From Anarhynchus alexandrinus (lineage: Eukaryota; Chordata; Aves; Charadriiformes; Charadriidae): a DNA stretch of 64,000 bases. The notes under the pieces were generated by a model. It did not search any database and had not been told where the DNA came from. It was given only the letters and a program-made list of their open reading frames with translations. Location: positions 397,667 through 461,666 of the forward strand of contig VUYV01000069.1 of NCBI GenBank assembly GCA_008711295.1, given 5' to 3'. Below, piece after piece: positions 27,001-40,542 of this stretch. The number at the start of each line of letters is the position of its first letter. Position 1 is the stretch's first letter. The position numbers were made by a program, and so were the translations under genes.

Positions 27001-29283
27001 CCAAATACAGCTTTCTTTCATCAATTCCCATCACCGGTAACAAGGAAATTCATGTTTATTTGGACTGAGGAGAGATCAAAGTAAAAGAGAGGATTGTTCA
27101 GAGAGCCTTGAGGCTTTAGGGATATTTTCCCAAGGAGAGGGAAATGATGATTGAAAATTATTGACATAATCCCTAAGATTTGCAACGTCATTTAATTTTT
27201 CTATGCATCAGCTTCCTTTTATTTTCAGAGGAAGCTCCACACACCAAGAACTAACAAAGCTTTTTCTGCAAATTCTTCATTTCCCATTATCAGACACGAC
27301 AGACTACAACATTTCATTGATTCCGTCACATACTCCTCTGAAAATTACACCAAATGTTTAGAAGTAAGAACTTCAGTTTAGGCACGTGGCTCCTAAAAAC
27401 CAAATAAAATTGCAATATAGGATTGTGGTGAACAGCCAGTGACTGTGGGATAAGTTGAGAAAAATACATGAGTAAGACCACACTGCCAGCAGTGAAAAGG
27501 GTGAAAGGCAAACTGAAAGTTACAGCACACCACTGCTTTAAAACAAACAAAAAAACCCCTATTTTTGTTTGCTTTTCTGTAAGACAAAGTACATTGTCGT
27601 TTGTTAAATACACTAATGGAACCGCCTATTATTACTTAACTTCTAAACAAGAGAAAGACCATTAGTCACAACATTGAGTAATCACATTAAAACTTCAATT
27701 TGCGAAAGAATCTTTTTAAAGATATTGCTGTTCTTTAAAGTACACAATACTTCCTATGAACAATTTCAGAGTGAAATATCACTAAATTATTTGAAGCTGT
27801 AAGGTTTACAGATCAGCTACCACAAATATGAGAATAATTACACCATCCAGAGCTCTGTAAGAACAGTAAAATTGTACTAAAGGGATGTAACTCAAGAGCC
27901 AACCCACAGAAAAAAAACCTGGGAGATGCTGTTCTTCATGGAGTACAGAGCTGAGCTACTCCTATGCATTTGGTTGCACAGGTCACATACGTTGAGGAGT
28001 ACACCAAGAACACAGATGCATCGTAGATCAGGGAAGCACCTGAGGTATGATGGGCAAGGCAAAAGGAGTCACCAAGTCCCCATGTAAACATGGGGAGCTC
28101 CCTGCCCCTCCTCCATTTCTACAGGCAGCAGAAAGAGCTGATGCTCTGCGCAGCCCATGCAGAAGCTCCCTATTGTCTCCATTGACAACTGAGCGGTGAA
28201 AGTGCCTGTGTGGCACCAGACACAGGGCCAAACAAACAATCGTGTCCCCCTGAAGTGCATCAGACCACCACACAGGTACCAGGTGCCACTGCCTCCCTGC
28301 CCATCCCAGGCACACAGCAGCAGCAATGGTGTGTAAAACCACTCTTTGGGCTTGATACCAATGCCTCCAAAGCAAACCACACAATGGAGAATCATATTCC
28401 ATGAAAGGACACATCCAAGGACGAGGAAAAATGGAACAGGCAACTCTGGAAACCCGGCGCTGCCATTGCCAAAGCACACTACAGTTTGCGGATGGAAGAT
28501 CTCACTCCCTCTTGCCAAAAGATAAGAAAAGGGAAAGGAGGTTGGGGTTAGAGAGGGCCAACGGCAGAAGTGAGCATCTGCAACAGCTGGTGGGTTCCTG
28601 CTATACAATGTGAACTTTATTCAGGGTGTCTCAAGATCCTCATATGTATCAACCCCTACAAAAACTCTGCAAGGTATAGCCAGAAATACAGGGCTGGTCT
28701 TCTAATCACTTGGGATATTAAAGTCTATTAAAACTTTGTAAATACAGCAAGAAACAATAGTAATTCATAAAGCTTTCTTCAAGCAGGAAGCATACAAAAT
28801 AAAAGAGAGGCTACAGTAACAGCTCCCATAATATTAGGCAGTTTAGATAAATGTAGTTTAATTTTTTTTTTCTGATAGTACCTCGTAACATGCTGTATAT
28901 ACACCATAGCATATTTTGTACAGATGACAAAACTTATTAATGACATTTTACTATACTTTCTGCTGTTAAATCTTGGCTAGAAAGTGGGAAGACTCCATCT
29001 TTTTAAATCTCAATAATGAATTGTGCAAATTAGGAAAGCATGGATTACAAAGAGCCGACTATCTTTCCTAAGAACACCACAACACATAATGCTCTGAAAA
29101 TTAAACTGCAATTAATGAACTTGAGATAACTCGCATATTTTAGTGAAGTTTACACAAGGAGTTTTCTTTTCTCTAATCTTGCATAATCAGCCCAGGTCTG
29201 CTTCAACCTACTCTGTGTTGCCATCGTCTGGGCTGTTTGCAGCAATGATCGGCTGATATGCACAGAAGCTTAGGGAAAGGGAG

Positions 29284-29326
29284 CTTTTACGACGACTGCC
29301 TAAACCAGCGCTTAGGCGCGTAAAAG
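29284..29326. repeat. Imperfect inverted repeat
   Basis: Outer arms CTTTTACG/CGTAAAAG (8 bp) enclose inner arms CCTAA/TTAGG, giving a 43-nt hairpin with an asymmetric internal loop. It is locally CpG-rich. Confidence 0.6.
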
Positions 29327-31581
29327 GAGAACAAAAGTGCAATTGAATTCTTTGCCCCCTCCAAAAGATGCCCAAGCAGCAGAGCAGCTTGTCACTCAGC
29401 ACTCTCGCACAGCTCTTCAGAGAGACGCGGAGCCACATTGCAAATAGAGACACAGAACATCAGAGAAGAGCTACAGTTCCAATTAGGACGAAATCAGCCA
29501 CTCTAGGCAATAAAACAACGGGAGACATCACAACATCGATACCTGAGAAATACTGCCACTTGTTATCTAACCATATCGCTCACTCAAAACATTACCCAGG
29601 AGATTCAGAGCCAGCCTAAACACTTCAGAAACCATCCAGAGCCGTATGGCACTGCATTCTTTCATACCTCAGGAGTAAAAGTTAGCCAGAGCCTTCTGAC
29701 AAACTAAAATGATTTATTATCACAAAGCAGAACTAATGCATTCTGCTTTACAACTCTCCTGGTAGTCTAGGAGAGACGTTGCATTTATTACCTACAGTAC
29801 ATAATGCCCACTGCAGAGCTCTGTATTATTCATAAGACTGGCTTTTTTGTGCCATCATAATGCTGATAAATTATAAAAAAATGCATATTTTATTTCAATT
29901 TCTAACATATTTTGGTACACATATCAATCCATCACCTTGCTGTAAGAGGAATAAGCATTATTGCTGACAGCTGTTGACATGTTCACCTCAACAGAGATGA
30001 AACAAAAGGGCTGCAGAGATCGTCCTCACTCACAGCTATCATTCCACTTTCATCGCTTAATTTTTCGTGGTTTAATACTTGGAGGAGGCTATGGAAAAAG
30101 TCAGTGCTACCAGAATCGAGGAGTGCCGAGGGATGAAACAGCACAAAGGATAAAAATAAGGTATCAAAGGTAGAAAGCGGTATTCACAATTTTCTCTTCA
30201 AAGGTAGATTTCTGCTAACAGAGAAGCTCCCTGAAATGACTTTAATTTCCCTGATCAAGGTGAGGTTAATTTCTACAGGAGCTGATATAGGTGCTGCTGA
30301 GTAACACAACTACAGGTGCAGGTGGGGCCGAATGGAAACAAGGGTTATTTCAGCTTCTCTGTCTGGCCATGGTCCATTTCTTCCTCTCTCAGCTGGAGGT
30401 AACACGAGCATACAGCACAGAGGGACCCCTCCGCCACTGCTCATCAGTCCAGATTAAAACCATCTCGCTAAAAATATTACAGAAACTGACAATACAACAC
30501 CCTGCCCTCAAACCCATTCAGCTAGTCACAAAAACATCATCCGTGTTGATAGACAGATATAAGCTGAACTCTTTGCCTGTTATTAAATTGTTTTACAAGA
30601 GTCTTGACCTGACGTTAGCACTTCCAGTGCCTTCCACAGAACATAGTTAACAGGGATAGCCCTATAGATACTAGGATATCATGACAGTTGTGGGGTTTTT
30701 TCTATCACTATCAGTTGACACCATAACACACAGAACAGATGAGCACAATCATCTAAACTATTACCTTAAGAAATACCAGCTCTCACAAACCCCCAAAATC
30801 CGCAGTTTATAAACTATGTTCCCCTTTGGAAGGCTTAAATCTTACTATTCCCTATACTTTATACTATTCTGTTTTCTTTTTAACTTGAAACAACTACTAT
30901 CAATACGAAATGCAAGTCAGTTTTATGCTACTTTATTTGTATTCATTAAAATACGTTACTAATATTTACTGAAAGATCACAGCATAAATCCAAGAGAAAG
31001 TATGCCACTTTAATCTGTGGCATGCACATAATGTACGTAAGGTGCCCTTTTATCTGCACGGAGATATTCTGTGTGAGAGTCCCGTGCCTGACATACGGCC
31101 ACAGCTTTTAGATCTATGAGACCATTAACATAATTGGCTCTGGAGCAGATGAAGAGTGGTTTGCCTTAAAATCCTAGCAGCAGACTAAAATATCTAACCA
31201 ATACCCACCTTTTTCTTTCTAAAAATGTGCTCTCTGCCTATATGAAGAGGAATTTGAACCTCACACTCAATGAGTTGCTTAAATTGTTAAAGGGGAAATG
31301 GATTTCCTTTAATGAGTGCTGCCTGCCCAGCACTGAGCGCGGCTGCAGCCCTCTGCCGCAACATGAGCCGCGGAATGACCTTAGTTTCTTTGAAAGCCTC
31401 AGCAGCATCTCGAGCAGTGGGATCTCCTCCATCTCACAGCCATCCCGTGCGATTTGGCACTGCCGAAACGGGCCTGGCAAGCCTATTACCACCCACCTGC
31501 ACAGAGCACCCTTCCTGCAACCAAAGGGACATGGGCACCATCTGCTCCCAAATGCCTCACCTCCCCCTGACACAAAGGTTT

Positions 31582-31606
31582 CTGACTTGGAATATTCCCA
31601 AGTCAG
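31582..31606. repeat. Short perfect hairpin
   Basis: CTGACTTGG and CCAAGTCAG form a 9-bp stem around a 7-nt loop (AATATTC). Confidence 0.7.
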
Positions 31607-33598
31607 GTCAATCTTCATAAAAGTTTCATAAAAGCAACATACAGGAGTACTCCACAGCCTGCCCACGTTGGAAGTATACCGCATCAATCAACTAATATAT
31701 CAAAAGCATAAATGCAGCCTTGGCTGCACCCTACATGCGGCTGGATGGGATAGACTAGGATATCCTGCCATCTGCTGGGAACCGGCGCCTTCCTGCATCT
31801 CTTTAACCCGTTTCTCAACACATAGACAATTACGTACTTTTAAAGTCCAAGGACACGCAAATCATTCTGCGCATCACACAGGTCATTTGTGAAATCCATA
31901 GTATTGTATATACTTTGAAGGCATATTTGTTTGCCAGGATCTCCTCTGGTGCACGCATCATTTTCTATAATACCATAATAATTGCTTCTAATAATATCAA
32001 CACCGTAATTCCTGCATCAGCACGTTAATTCCTGCATAATTGAGCTTATTAGTTATTTGAATAATAGAAGAAACATTTGAATATGTCAGTAATCTAAAAG
32101 ATTTGGTGATGAACTGTCACTTCATAACTTTCAACAGTTTCCTTATTTTTAGAATATTTTTCCAAGTGTTTTCGTGTTTGGTGGGGTTAAGGGGTGGGTT
32201 TGTTTCAGTTAAAACCCCAGCTGCTGGATTCAGGAGATTTCACAAGAATCTGAGCCTTTTCATTTTTGTCAAGCAAATTTCAAGTAAACAAGTTTGAGAA
32301 AACTTTACAGAAAAGAAAGGGAGGAGGGGGAGGAAACTTGGAAACAAAACTAGGAAATACCCTTATGGCTTTGAAGACAGTAAGTTTGGATCACTTGCAT
32401 TGTCAGGAGTGAGGCAACTCCACTACAGCTACCTAACTCCATACCAGCCATATTGCAAAATCTTTAGCACCACTGTAATAACCTCAAATAGCTTAGTTTC
32501 CAGCTCGTGACCCTCCAAACCTGGCACAGACAGCAGAGGGCCACTGCAGCATACTCCAACCAGATGCCCAGCTAAAGGTGTGCGGTCCAGGGTGGCAGAG
32601 GCATTCATCCAGCACTGCACATCTGCAAGCCAATTCAGAATAGATGCTTCCAGGCTGCGCTGAAGACAGCTATAACTTTTAGCTGGCAAGATAACACACA
32701 TGCCACTCTAAGATAACCTCATGGAGAAAGCTCCGGGATATCCACAGGTGTTACAGCACTGCGGTTGCTGCAGTGGGGTGGTTATATGTCCTCCTCGGTG
32801 TAGGCAAGCCCGCCTTACTGCCCTGAGAGGTGCTGAGGATGAGGAGCAAGGTGGGGCATCCAGAGAGGAAGGAGCACACCAATATACAAAATACTTGTCC
32901 AGGACTATTTTACAATCACAAAGTTGGCTGGGTGAGGCAGAGAGGAGCATAAAGCAAAAGGTAAGCAGTTTTATTTAACAAACTGTTGCTAAAACTCCAA
33001 TATGGAAAAAAAAAAAAAGAAGTATCTGTGCATGCTGACCTGTTAAAACTGTTAGCTTCTCTCATTATAAAAAATAGTTTTACACCTTCCTCATTACAAA
33101 AAAAAAAAAGGTTAAGATTAAAAAAAAAAAACCAACCTAAACACAAACTTTTCTCCATTGCAGCAGCAACAGAACAGTTTATAATTAATTAAGAATGCAA
33201 CATGTCATTTAAAGAATAAGGTGACAGCAGAGTCCTCAGTTGACTGACTGAGCATACATAGGTTCTTTATAACTTAATAAAAACTTCCAAAAGGCACACA
33301 AGTCTTTCTGCCTACATTAGTGAAGGCATGATGTCAAACTAGTCCTGTTATTTCTAATACTTCTCGAAACACTAGGGTCTATTCAGAAAAATGCATCATT
33401 AAATATTATGGGCCATGCCTGTAAATATGCACACTCCTATGCAGTCCTACAAGAGGAAGTAATATGAATACACATAATGTGTTACAAATAACGTGACACC
33501 AAGAAACCCCAGCCACTTAACAAATCTGCTATAAACACATTTATTCATAGCGATTACTTCATATGCCCTCAGAAAGGCTGCCAACTAAAGGAAAAAAA

Positions 33599-34268
33599 AT
33601 CATAGAACCATAGAATTGCTGAGGTTGGAAGGGACCTTTAAGATCATCAAGTCCAACCATTAACCTACCCTGACAAAACCACTTCTAAACCATGTCCCCA
33701 AGTAACACATCTACCCTTTTATTAAACCAGGGATGGCGAATCCACCACCTCCCTGGGCAGCCTATTCCAAAGTTTAATAACCCTTTCAGTGAAAAAATGT
33801 TTCCTAATATCCAATCTAAACCTCCCCTGACATAACTTGAACCCATTTCCTCTCGTCCTATCACTTGTCACCAGGGAGAAGAGGTCAGCCCCCACCTCTC
33901 TACAACCTCCTTTCAGGTAAGTTGGAGAGAGTGATAAGGTCTCCCCTCAGCCTCCTCTTCTCCAGGCTAAACAATCCCAGTTCCCTCAGTCGTTCCTCAT
34001 AAGACTTGCCCTCCAGACCCCTCACCAGCTTTGTAGCCCTTCTCTGGACACGCTCCAACACCTCAATGTCCTTCTCATAGTGAGGGGCCCAAAACTGAAC
34101 ACAGTACTCAAGGTGGGGCCTCACCAGTGCCGAGTACAGGGGGATGATCACTTCCCTAGTCCTGCTCACCACACTATTCCTGATACAGGCTAGGATGCTG
34201 TTGGCCTTCTTGGCCACCTGGGCACACTGCCGGCTCATATTCAGCTGGCCCTCCACCAACACCCCCAA
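33599..34268 (-). mobile_element. CR1 LINE 3' fragment (minus strand)
   Basis: The plus strand starts with the reverse complement of the CR1 tail (ATCATAGAACCATAGAATTG, then GGTTGGAAGGGACC). It continues into the C-terminal part of ORF2, with a 122-codon open stretch on the minus strand (33900-34268) containing [14 protein letters not shown] and [15 protein letters not shown], both typical of CR1. 5'-truncated at about 34268. Relatively young. Confidence 0.93.
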
Positions 34269-37200
34269 ATGTTACTCCCCAGAGCAGCTAAACACAGCAA
34301 GAGTTTAAAAGGCAAAGCAGACTCAAATATTGGAGCCAGTAGAGATAAGCAGCTGAGCAGAGCACAACTGCTGGAGCTGGGATCTGGGCAGGACATGGGG
34401 GATGTTGCCTCTGGTCCAGAGAAAGCGGCTCATCTAATCACCACTGAAGTCCCCCGTTCAGTTTTACATTTATTGTGAGAAGTGACACATCTGACTGTAG
34501 AGTACCTCCCTCTCACGTGCTGGCTTAAAGGAAACAGGCTGCTTAAACGCCAAGCTTAAACATTACACAAAACTCTAAGTGCAAGGCAGCACTTTAAATG
34601 TATTTCAAAAGGGATATGCTGAAGTTGTGCAAGTCCCAAGCTCCTGTGTTTGTGTCAGCGTTAATTCAAACTGCACTTCAAAGCGCCGCCAGCAAGTAGG
34701 CAACATCATGTTACAAAGAAAAAAAAAAAAAAAAAAAAANCACCTACACAAAAACACATCATAGGGAAAGAGCGCAAATTTACAGATAATGCTCAAAGCA
34801 ATGAAGAAATGCAGCCTGCAAATATGTTCAGTATAAAAACAGAGCAGGAAATAATTGTAACTTGGCTCACTTGGGTGGCCCATGCCACTCAAGGCAAACT
34901 GATCACATTCATTCTTGAAACTCAAAAAAGAGAGAGTATCATACTTCCACTGGGTGACTGATGTTAAATGATTGAATTTCCTGCCATTTGAACTGCAAGC
35001 AGGACCCTTTATGACAAGTCAGAAGTAATCAAAACAGGAACAACTGTGCACAATGTATTTCCCACAGAGACCTTTTAATACATCCGATATACATGAGCCT
35101 CCAGCATACGACAAGATTAATCCAACGCGGTTAACAGGCAGTAAGAGTACCTCTCCACAGGTACTGCCGACTCTGCTTGTGTCCGTGTCCTGAGGGCACC
35201 AGTGGGTCTGACCAGCGCTGACCCCCATCCAGGGGGGCTCCCCCATCCCGGCCGTGGCCCAGGACCCCATTTCAGCCCAGCTCAGGGTGTCAGTCCTCAC
35301 CCACCCTGCGGGCAGCCCCCTCTGCCCACAGCTGTTTCAGAAGACCCCAAACTCATTAATCCTCTCAGCAACGGGGTTTCTGAGTAAGCAAATATCATCG
35401 CAGAAACAACTATGTAAATACTATTTCAGTACATTAGAGGAAATGCAATTTGTAGAAACACCTCATCTGAGATTAACGTAAAACAGAAATTTTGTGTATC
35501 AAATGAATTTTGGATATTGGAATGGATAAAACAAGTATTTCCAAGAAGATGGTGCCAGAACTCAGTGGTAATTTCCTGTTCTTACAACAGACATATGCTT
35601 TCTTCTACACTTACTCTCATTCAGTGTATTATACCAGTTCCTTTATATGTTTACAGATGTGCATATATGTGATAAAGAGGTGCATAGATTTTTGTAAGTG
35701 ATCTACTTTAAGAAGCACTTAGAGAAGTGACCCCTTAAAGTAATTTCAAATAGTTGCCAAGATTTAACACTTATTTTGCTAGACAAACAGCCTATTATTG
35801 GCAAGTTGGTTATTCTTCCAGTACGTCAGTCAGGTCAAGCTTAAAATCAATACATGGCATTTGTCAATTGTGTTTCATGTGTCTTCAGCCTGATTATATT
35901 CATTAAGAAAGAACAGACTACTAATACCATTCATTGTAAATCAGGTTACAGTGTCAGGAAGCAAACAATCTTACTGCAAAATAATGAGCTTAAATTCTTA
36001 GCTAGAAGAGCCATACAGACAAAGCTCAGCTGTAAAAATCATAATGCATGTAGTCTTTAGTCTAAGACGACCTTCAGCCTAGAAAACCCTGGAACAATGT
36101 TGCCATAAGTATTCCATCAATCCATGTTTAGCATCAGTCACGAGAGGAAAAGTAAGCCCAGTGGAGCCCTTCTTAAAAAGAAATCAGATTATATCCCATA
36201 CGCTATGGTTTTGTCCCACCATTATACACAGTAACATTTGAACAGAACTCATTTCACCTTCAACCTTCCACAGTCCCCAGCAAAAAAATGGAAAAACAGA
36301 TGATCAAGTTCCTAAAATAACCTTTCAAACATACTTTATTTCTTCTCCAGTACAAAATGATGAACATTAGTGCTTCACAGACAGTCATCTGACATATTAA
36401 GCTGCAAAAATTGGCTCAGAGTATGTGTTTTATCTCCATTTGTTTCCAGTGCAACTGGAGAGGAGACAGCGAAACCCACCCAGCCTACCCTTCTGCATCT
36501 TCCGCCACAACCTGCATTCCAGCTGCAACCATGAGTGTGTCACCCCTGATTTATGCTCGTTAATCACAACAGCAAATGCAGGTAAGCACAGATCTGGGTT
36601 CCAGGCTGCAGACTGTAAACAGGATCAATCACAGCCAACTGGCATTCAGAGTCAAACTAGGAGAATGTGGAAAAACACATGCTGGTTCGGAATGAGAAAA
36701 AGGAAGCGAAGGGCCAAAAGGGTAGGGCTCTAATTGGCACAGCATAAATACAGAAAAAAAACCCAAACAGGTTGAAAAGCCTTTACATTTTTGAGAGAGG
36801 AGAAACAATTATTTAGAAGCACAGTGAAGTCATTTACAATGTTCCAGCTTTTTAGTGGCGGCTGTACCCAAGAGCCAATTAAGTAAATGTTACTGCAGGA
36901 TTGCCAGAGTTCCCATTTTTTGAATTGAATTATTATTGAATTGCAACCGCTGGCTGAAGCAAAGGCTTAAAAGACTCAGTATAGTTTCTCTTTGTTACCA
37001 TGGAAGCAGGGGAGAATGACATTTAACATATTTCAGAAAAAAGGTCTTTAATGCTATTCGTTAATGGTAATTATTAACTTCTAGACTTGCGTATCACAAA
37101 CATTCTCTTTGGCTCTGTAAGATACCAAATACATGACCAAACAGGATGCTAGAAGTACATTTGAGAAAAAGGCTGTCCACTCATGAATTTATTCAACTGA

Positions 37201-38717
37201 AAAAACTAAAAACACAAGCCACAGTGTAAACTGCCTAGAAGCTTGGCACCGTTGAGAAAGGATCGGTTACGTATTACCATCTTTTTCATATACTCTGCGC
37301 TCCACTGGCTTGATCTGTCTAAATATTGTACACTTTTCTTTGCAGCACCCAGAGAATAGGGTGACCCAGAATTTCACTGGAAATGGCAAAGTAATGTTAG
37401 GTAACCTCCATCAGTACCGCTGCATTGCTCTTAATAATGCAGTTAATAGCTTGGGCCAACACAGACTATAATATATGTTTGGAATCCTTTGTTTTAATCT
37501 GCATCTTGCCGTCGTTTGGATATACGGATGCAAATGATATAGGAATTAACATATTGCTATATACAGCTGAATGTTAACATGAATGAATTATTTATAAGAA
37601 AAGCTAATAACTACATAATACTGACTTGAGAAACAGTAGAACATCAGTTTTAAATAAGTCCTTATGACATTACATCTTACCAAGCGATCAGACTTGAAAC
37701 ATAAGCAGATTTCTAAAAAAAAAAAAATAAAAAAATAGAAGCTCCAAACAGTGAAACAACTGGAGACCTTTTAAGCCATTCAAGGCAAAGAAAAAAAAAA
37801 AAGAAAAGAAAAAAGGACAAAAATCTTTTCTAGAATCTCGGTATTCAGTTATCTAGTCAGACATACAGACATATTTACGTATTTTTTTCTATGCCTTGCT
37901 TTCTGTTCACCTGCAGTACATTACAATCACTGAGCAACTGGCTTTTTTTTAAAAAAAAAGATGTGCCAGATGATAAGTTGCATTCATTCCACCCGCATAC
38001 CTGCCCAGCTATAGGAAAGTAGGACCAATGAAGACCTACAGAAACAAGAACGAAAAGCCTGAACTGAGTATGTTTCAAAACAAGAAGAAAAAGACATTCA
38101 AGTCGTTCTTTTTCTTCCTTCAGTTGGCAAAGATACAGATCACTTTAGAATCAAAGGTTTTACGATGTGTGTTACCTAGCTCTGAGGTTTCATGGGAGGA
38201 GACGTGCGCTACATAGCCCAGGCGTCCCAGGGGGCATGCAGAATATCACATACGCCCATCTAGCAGAACATGGAGCAGAAGAAAGAGCACGTGCAGGAGC
38301 ACAGACTGGGCTGTCCCCAAGCTACAACTGCCACCAACCTCTGCTGCAGGTCTTTCAAGAAGAAACCCTTTAAGTGGCACTTCCCCCCATGAAGTTGTTC
38401 TCAAAAGGTAAAAAGAACTTTTTTTTGTTTTGTCTTTCAATTACACTGGAAATGCTAATGAAACTTATTAGACATAGACAGAGACCACATGGACCGCATT
38501 AACATTATTAACTTCCGTGGTGCTTAAAATGTACAATTTTCAGATGATCTCCAAGAGTTGGACCCCTCGATCTTGCAACTGCAATCTCTCTTGCAGAAGG
38601 CAGCGTGTGTAGCATCAGATTTTGGCTGTCACAGCCTCTCTTCGCTGTTGTAGGTGGTGAGTATGCAGTAGCTCTGCTTCAAATGTCAACGAATTGGTTG
38701 TAACCACTTTAACATTT
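34269..38717. other. Non-coding DNA between two CR1 fragments
   Basis: Includes an A-run ending in an N at 34740, a possible plus-strand exon (36450-36581), and an AT-rich, palindrome-poor stretch near 36900-37620 that looks like a conserved non-coding element. A minus-strand exon trap near 37990 (frame LHWSYFPIAGQ) is unsupported. Confidence 0.5.
36450..36581 (+). other. Exon-like segment with strong splice sites, plus strand
   Basis: A pyrimidine-rich acceptor (CTCCATTTGTTTCCAG) and a consensus donor (GCAG|GTAAGCA) bracket 132 bp. One frame is open throughout (QLERRQRNPPSLPFCIFRHN and onward). No neighbouring exon was found that extends it. It could be a non-coding RNA exon, an isolated coding exon or chance. 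Confidence 0.25.
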
Positions 38718-39472
38718 AGATCACCCCATGCAACGCTACAGGCTTGGGGAAGAGTGGCTGGAAAACTGCCCGGCAGAAAAGGACCTGGGGGTGTTGTTTG
38801 ACAGCTGGCTGAATATGAGCCAGTGGTATGCCCAGGTGGCCAAGAAGGTCAACAGCATCCGGGCCTGCATCAGGAATAGTGTAGCCATCAGGGCTACAGA
38901 AGTGATTGTCCCACTGTACTCAACACTGGTGAGATTGCACCTTGAATACTGCGTTCAATTTTGGGCGCCGCAGTGTAAGAAGGACATTGAGGTGCTGGAG
39001 AGGGTCCAGAGAAGGGCAACGAAGCTGGTGAAGGGTCTTGAGAATAAGTCTTATGAGGAGCGGCTGAGAGACTTGGGGTTGTTTAGTCTGAAGAAAAGGA
39101 GGCTGAGGGGAAATCTTATTGCTCTCTACAACTACCTGAAAGGAGGTTGTACAGAGGTGGGCATTGGTCTCTTCTCACAAGTTACAACCGACAGGACAAG
39201 AGGAAATGGCATCAAGTTGCACCACAGGAGGTTTAGGTTAGACATTAGGATAAACTTCTGCACTCAAAGGGTTATCAAGGACTGCAACAGGCTGCCCAGG
39301 GAAGTGGTTGAATCGCCATCCTTGGATGTATTTAAAAGCCGTCTAGATATGGCGGTCAGGGACATGGTTCAGAAGTGGGCCGGGTAGAGTTAGGTAACAG
39401 TTGAACTTGATGATCTTAAAGGTCTTTTCCAGCCATAATGATGCTACGATTCTACAATTCTATGATTAAGTA
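38718..39472 (+). mobile_element. CR1 LINE 3' fragment with an intact 219-codon ORF2 end
   Basis: The plus strand is open from 38728 to 39387 and encodes the C-terminal region of CR1 ORF2. Motifs include [45 protein letters not shown], and near the end [11 protein letters not shown]. It is followed by the CR1 3' end with a TTCTACAATTCTATGATT tail. It lacks the endonuclease and reverse-transcriptase core, so it cannot move by itself. The surviving frame implies a fairly recent insertion. It lies in the opposite orientation to the 33599 copy. Confidence 0.95.
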
Positions 39473-40494
39473 GCCACCTTACCAATGTGACCAGGCAAGT
39501 AAGTTTTCACATCAACAGATTACCCAAGGGGTCTAATCGTTAACCAGTTAGTAGCCTGAAAACATTACCCTGAGTCATTTTAATGACCTTCAACCATCAA
39601 AAAGAAGGGAAAAAGCACACCTATGAAATTGGTGTCTCTGTAGTTAGAGAAGCATAGTTTCTTCTGCCTCCTACTACATCGACAAAGTCTCTTCAGTGGA
39701 CTGTCATAGGTAGTGACTAATCTTTTAGCTAGTTGGTCACCATTTGTTGCACACTTGTTTTATTGTAGAGCAGGAATCTGAACAACTGTACCCTTCCCCA
39801 TGCATTTTCCGGTTTTGGCATCAGTAGAGACCTCCAACCAAAGCAACGGTGTAAACAGGGAGCTCTTTATAGAAACTACTCAGTTGTCCAATTTGCATTT
39901 TCCCACTCCATAACCCGCAGGAGAGAGGAGGGGGTGGAAAATCAGGCTTGCTAAACTTAGCAAGCATGAGAGCATTTTGCAAGAATTGCCTCCCCCCCCA
40001 AGCTGTTTCGAGGAAAAAGGGTGGGGAAGAAGGGAATAATTGAATGAAAAGAAAAAAAAAAGTCTGCTGTATGTATTACACATTTTTCTCACTTTAAATA
40101 ATAAGCTGGAGGTGTTCTGTGAGGCTGTTTCCTGTATGATGTAGCTTTGATTTTATATTTCATAATTATTTTTTTCAAAGACTTGTAAGCAACAATTACC
40201 ACCACAGCTATCTAAAATGATTAAACACGATAACCATCTATGCCAGTACAATCAATCCAGTTGGAGCCAGAGCCAGTCATTCACCCACAGATTTCCCCTC
40301 CCCACCTTCAGTTGCTCATCAGCTGGGAAAGTCACTTTTTCAGAAAACCATTCCCAGGGGTGGCCCCAGTAGCACGCCAAGGAGGCCACCCACTTTGAAG
40401 TATTTCAGACCAGAACATACAACACAGGTAATATTATAGGCAAGGAATATATAATTCCTTCTTGATATCTCATGGTATCATCACTCTCACGGAG

Positions 40495-40542
40495 TAATCA
40501 CTACCTACTGTGACAGAATAATCACTAACTACTGAATTACAG
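40495..40542 (+). repeat. Tandem duplication, two 24-bp units
   Basis: TAATCACTACCTACTG and TAATCACTAACTACTG start the two units (15 of 16 identical). The remaining bases have diverged. Confidence 0.65.

Larger units (their letters stand above)
21005..33598. other. Long gene-free stretch
   Basis: Two GC-richer patches (about 28030-28600 and 31320-31570) produce long open frames on both strands, but none resembles a known family. A compact inverted repeat lies at 29284-29326 and a 9-bp-stem hairpin at 31582-31606. No exon with good splice sites and a protein-like frame was found. Confidence 0.5.

Noticed and set aside
28028..28608. Overlapping 149- and 179-codon open frames on the minus strand
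   Set aside because: They lie in a GC-richer patch where stops are rare. The two frames overlap, neither shows family motifs, and no supporting splice structure was found.
31227..31687. Long open frames on both strands (134 and 149 codons)
   Set aside because: Mirror-image open frames in a GC-rich patch are typical of chance. There is Pro/Ser/Cys-rich composition without motifs.
34722..34740. Poly-A run ending in N as a possible retroposed gene tail
   Set aside because: No upstream gene-like sequence and no target-site duplication seen. More likely a homopolymer with an ambiguous base call.
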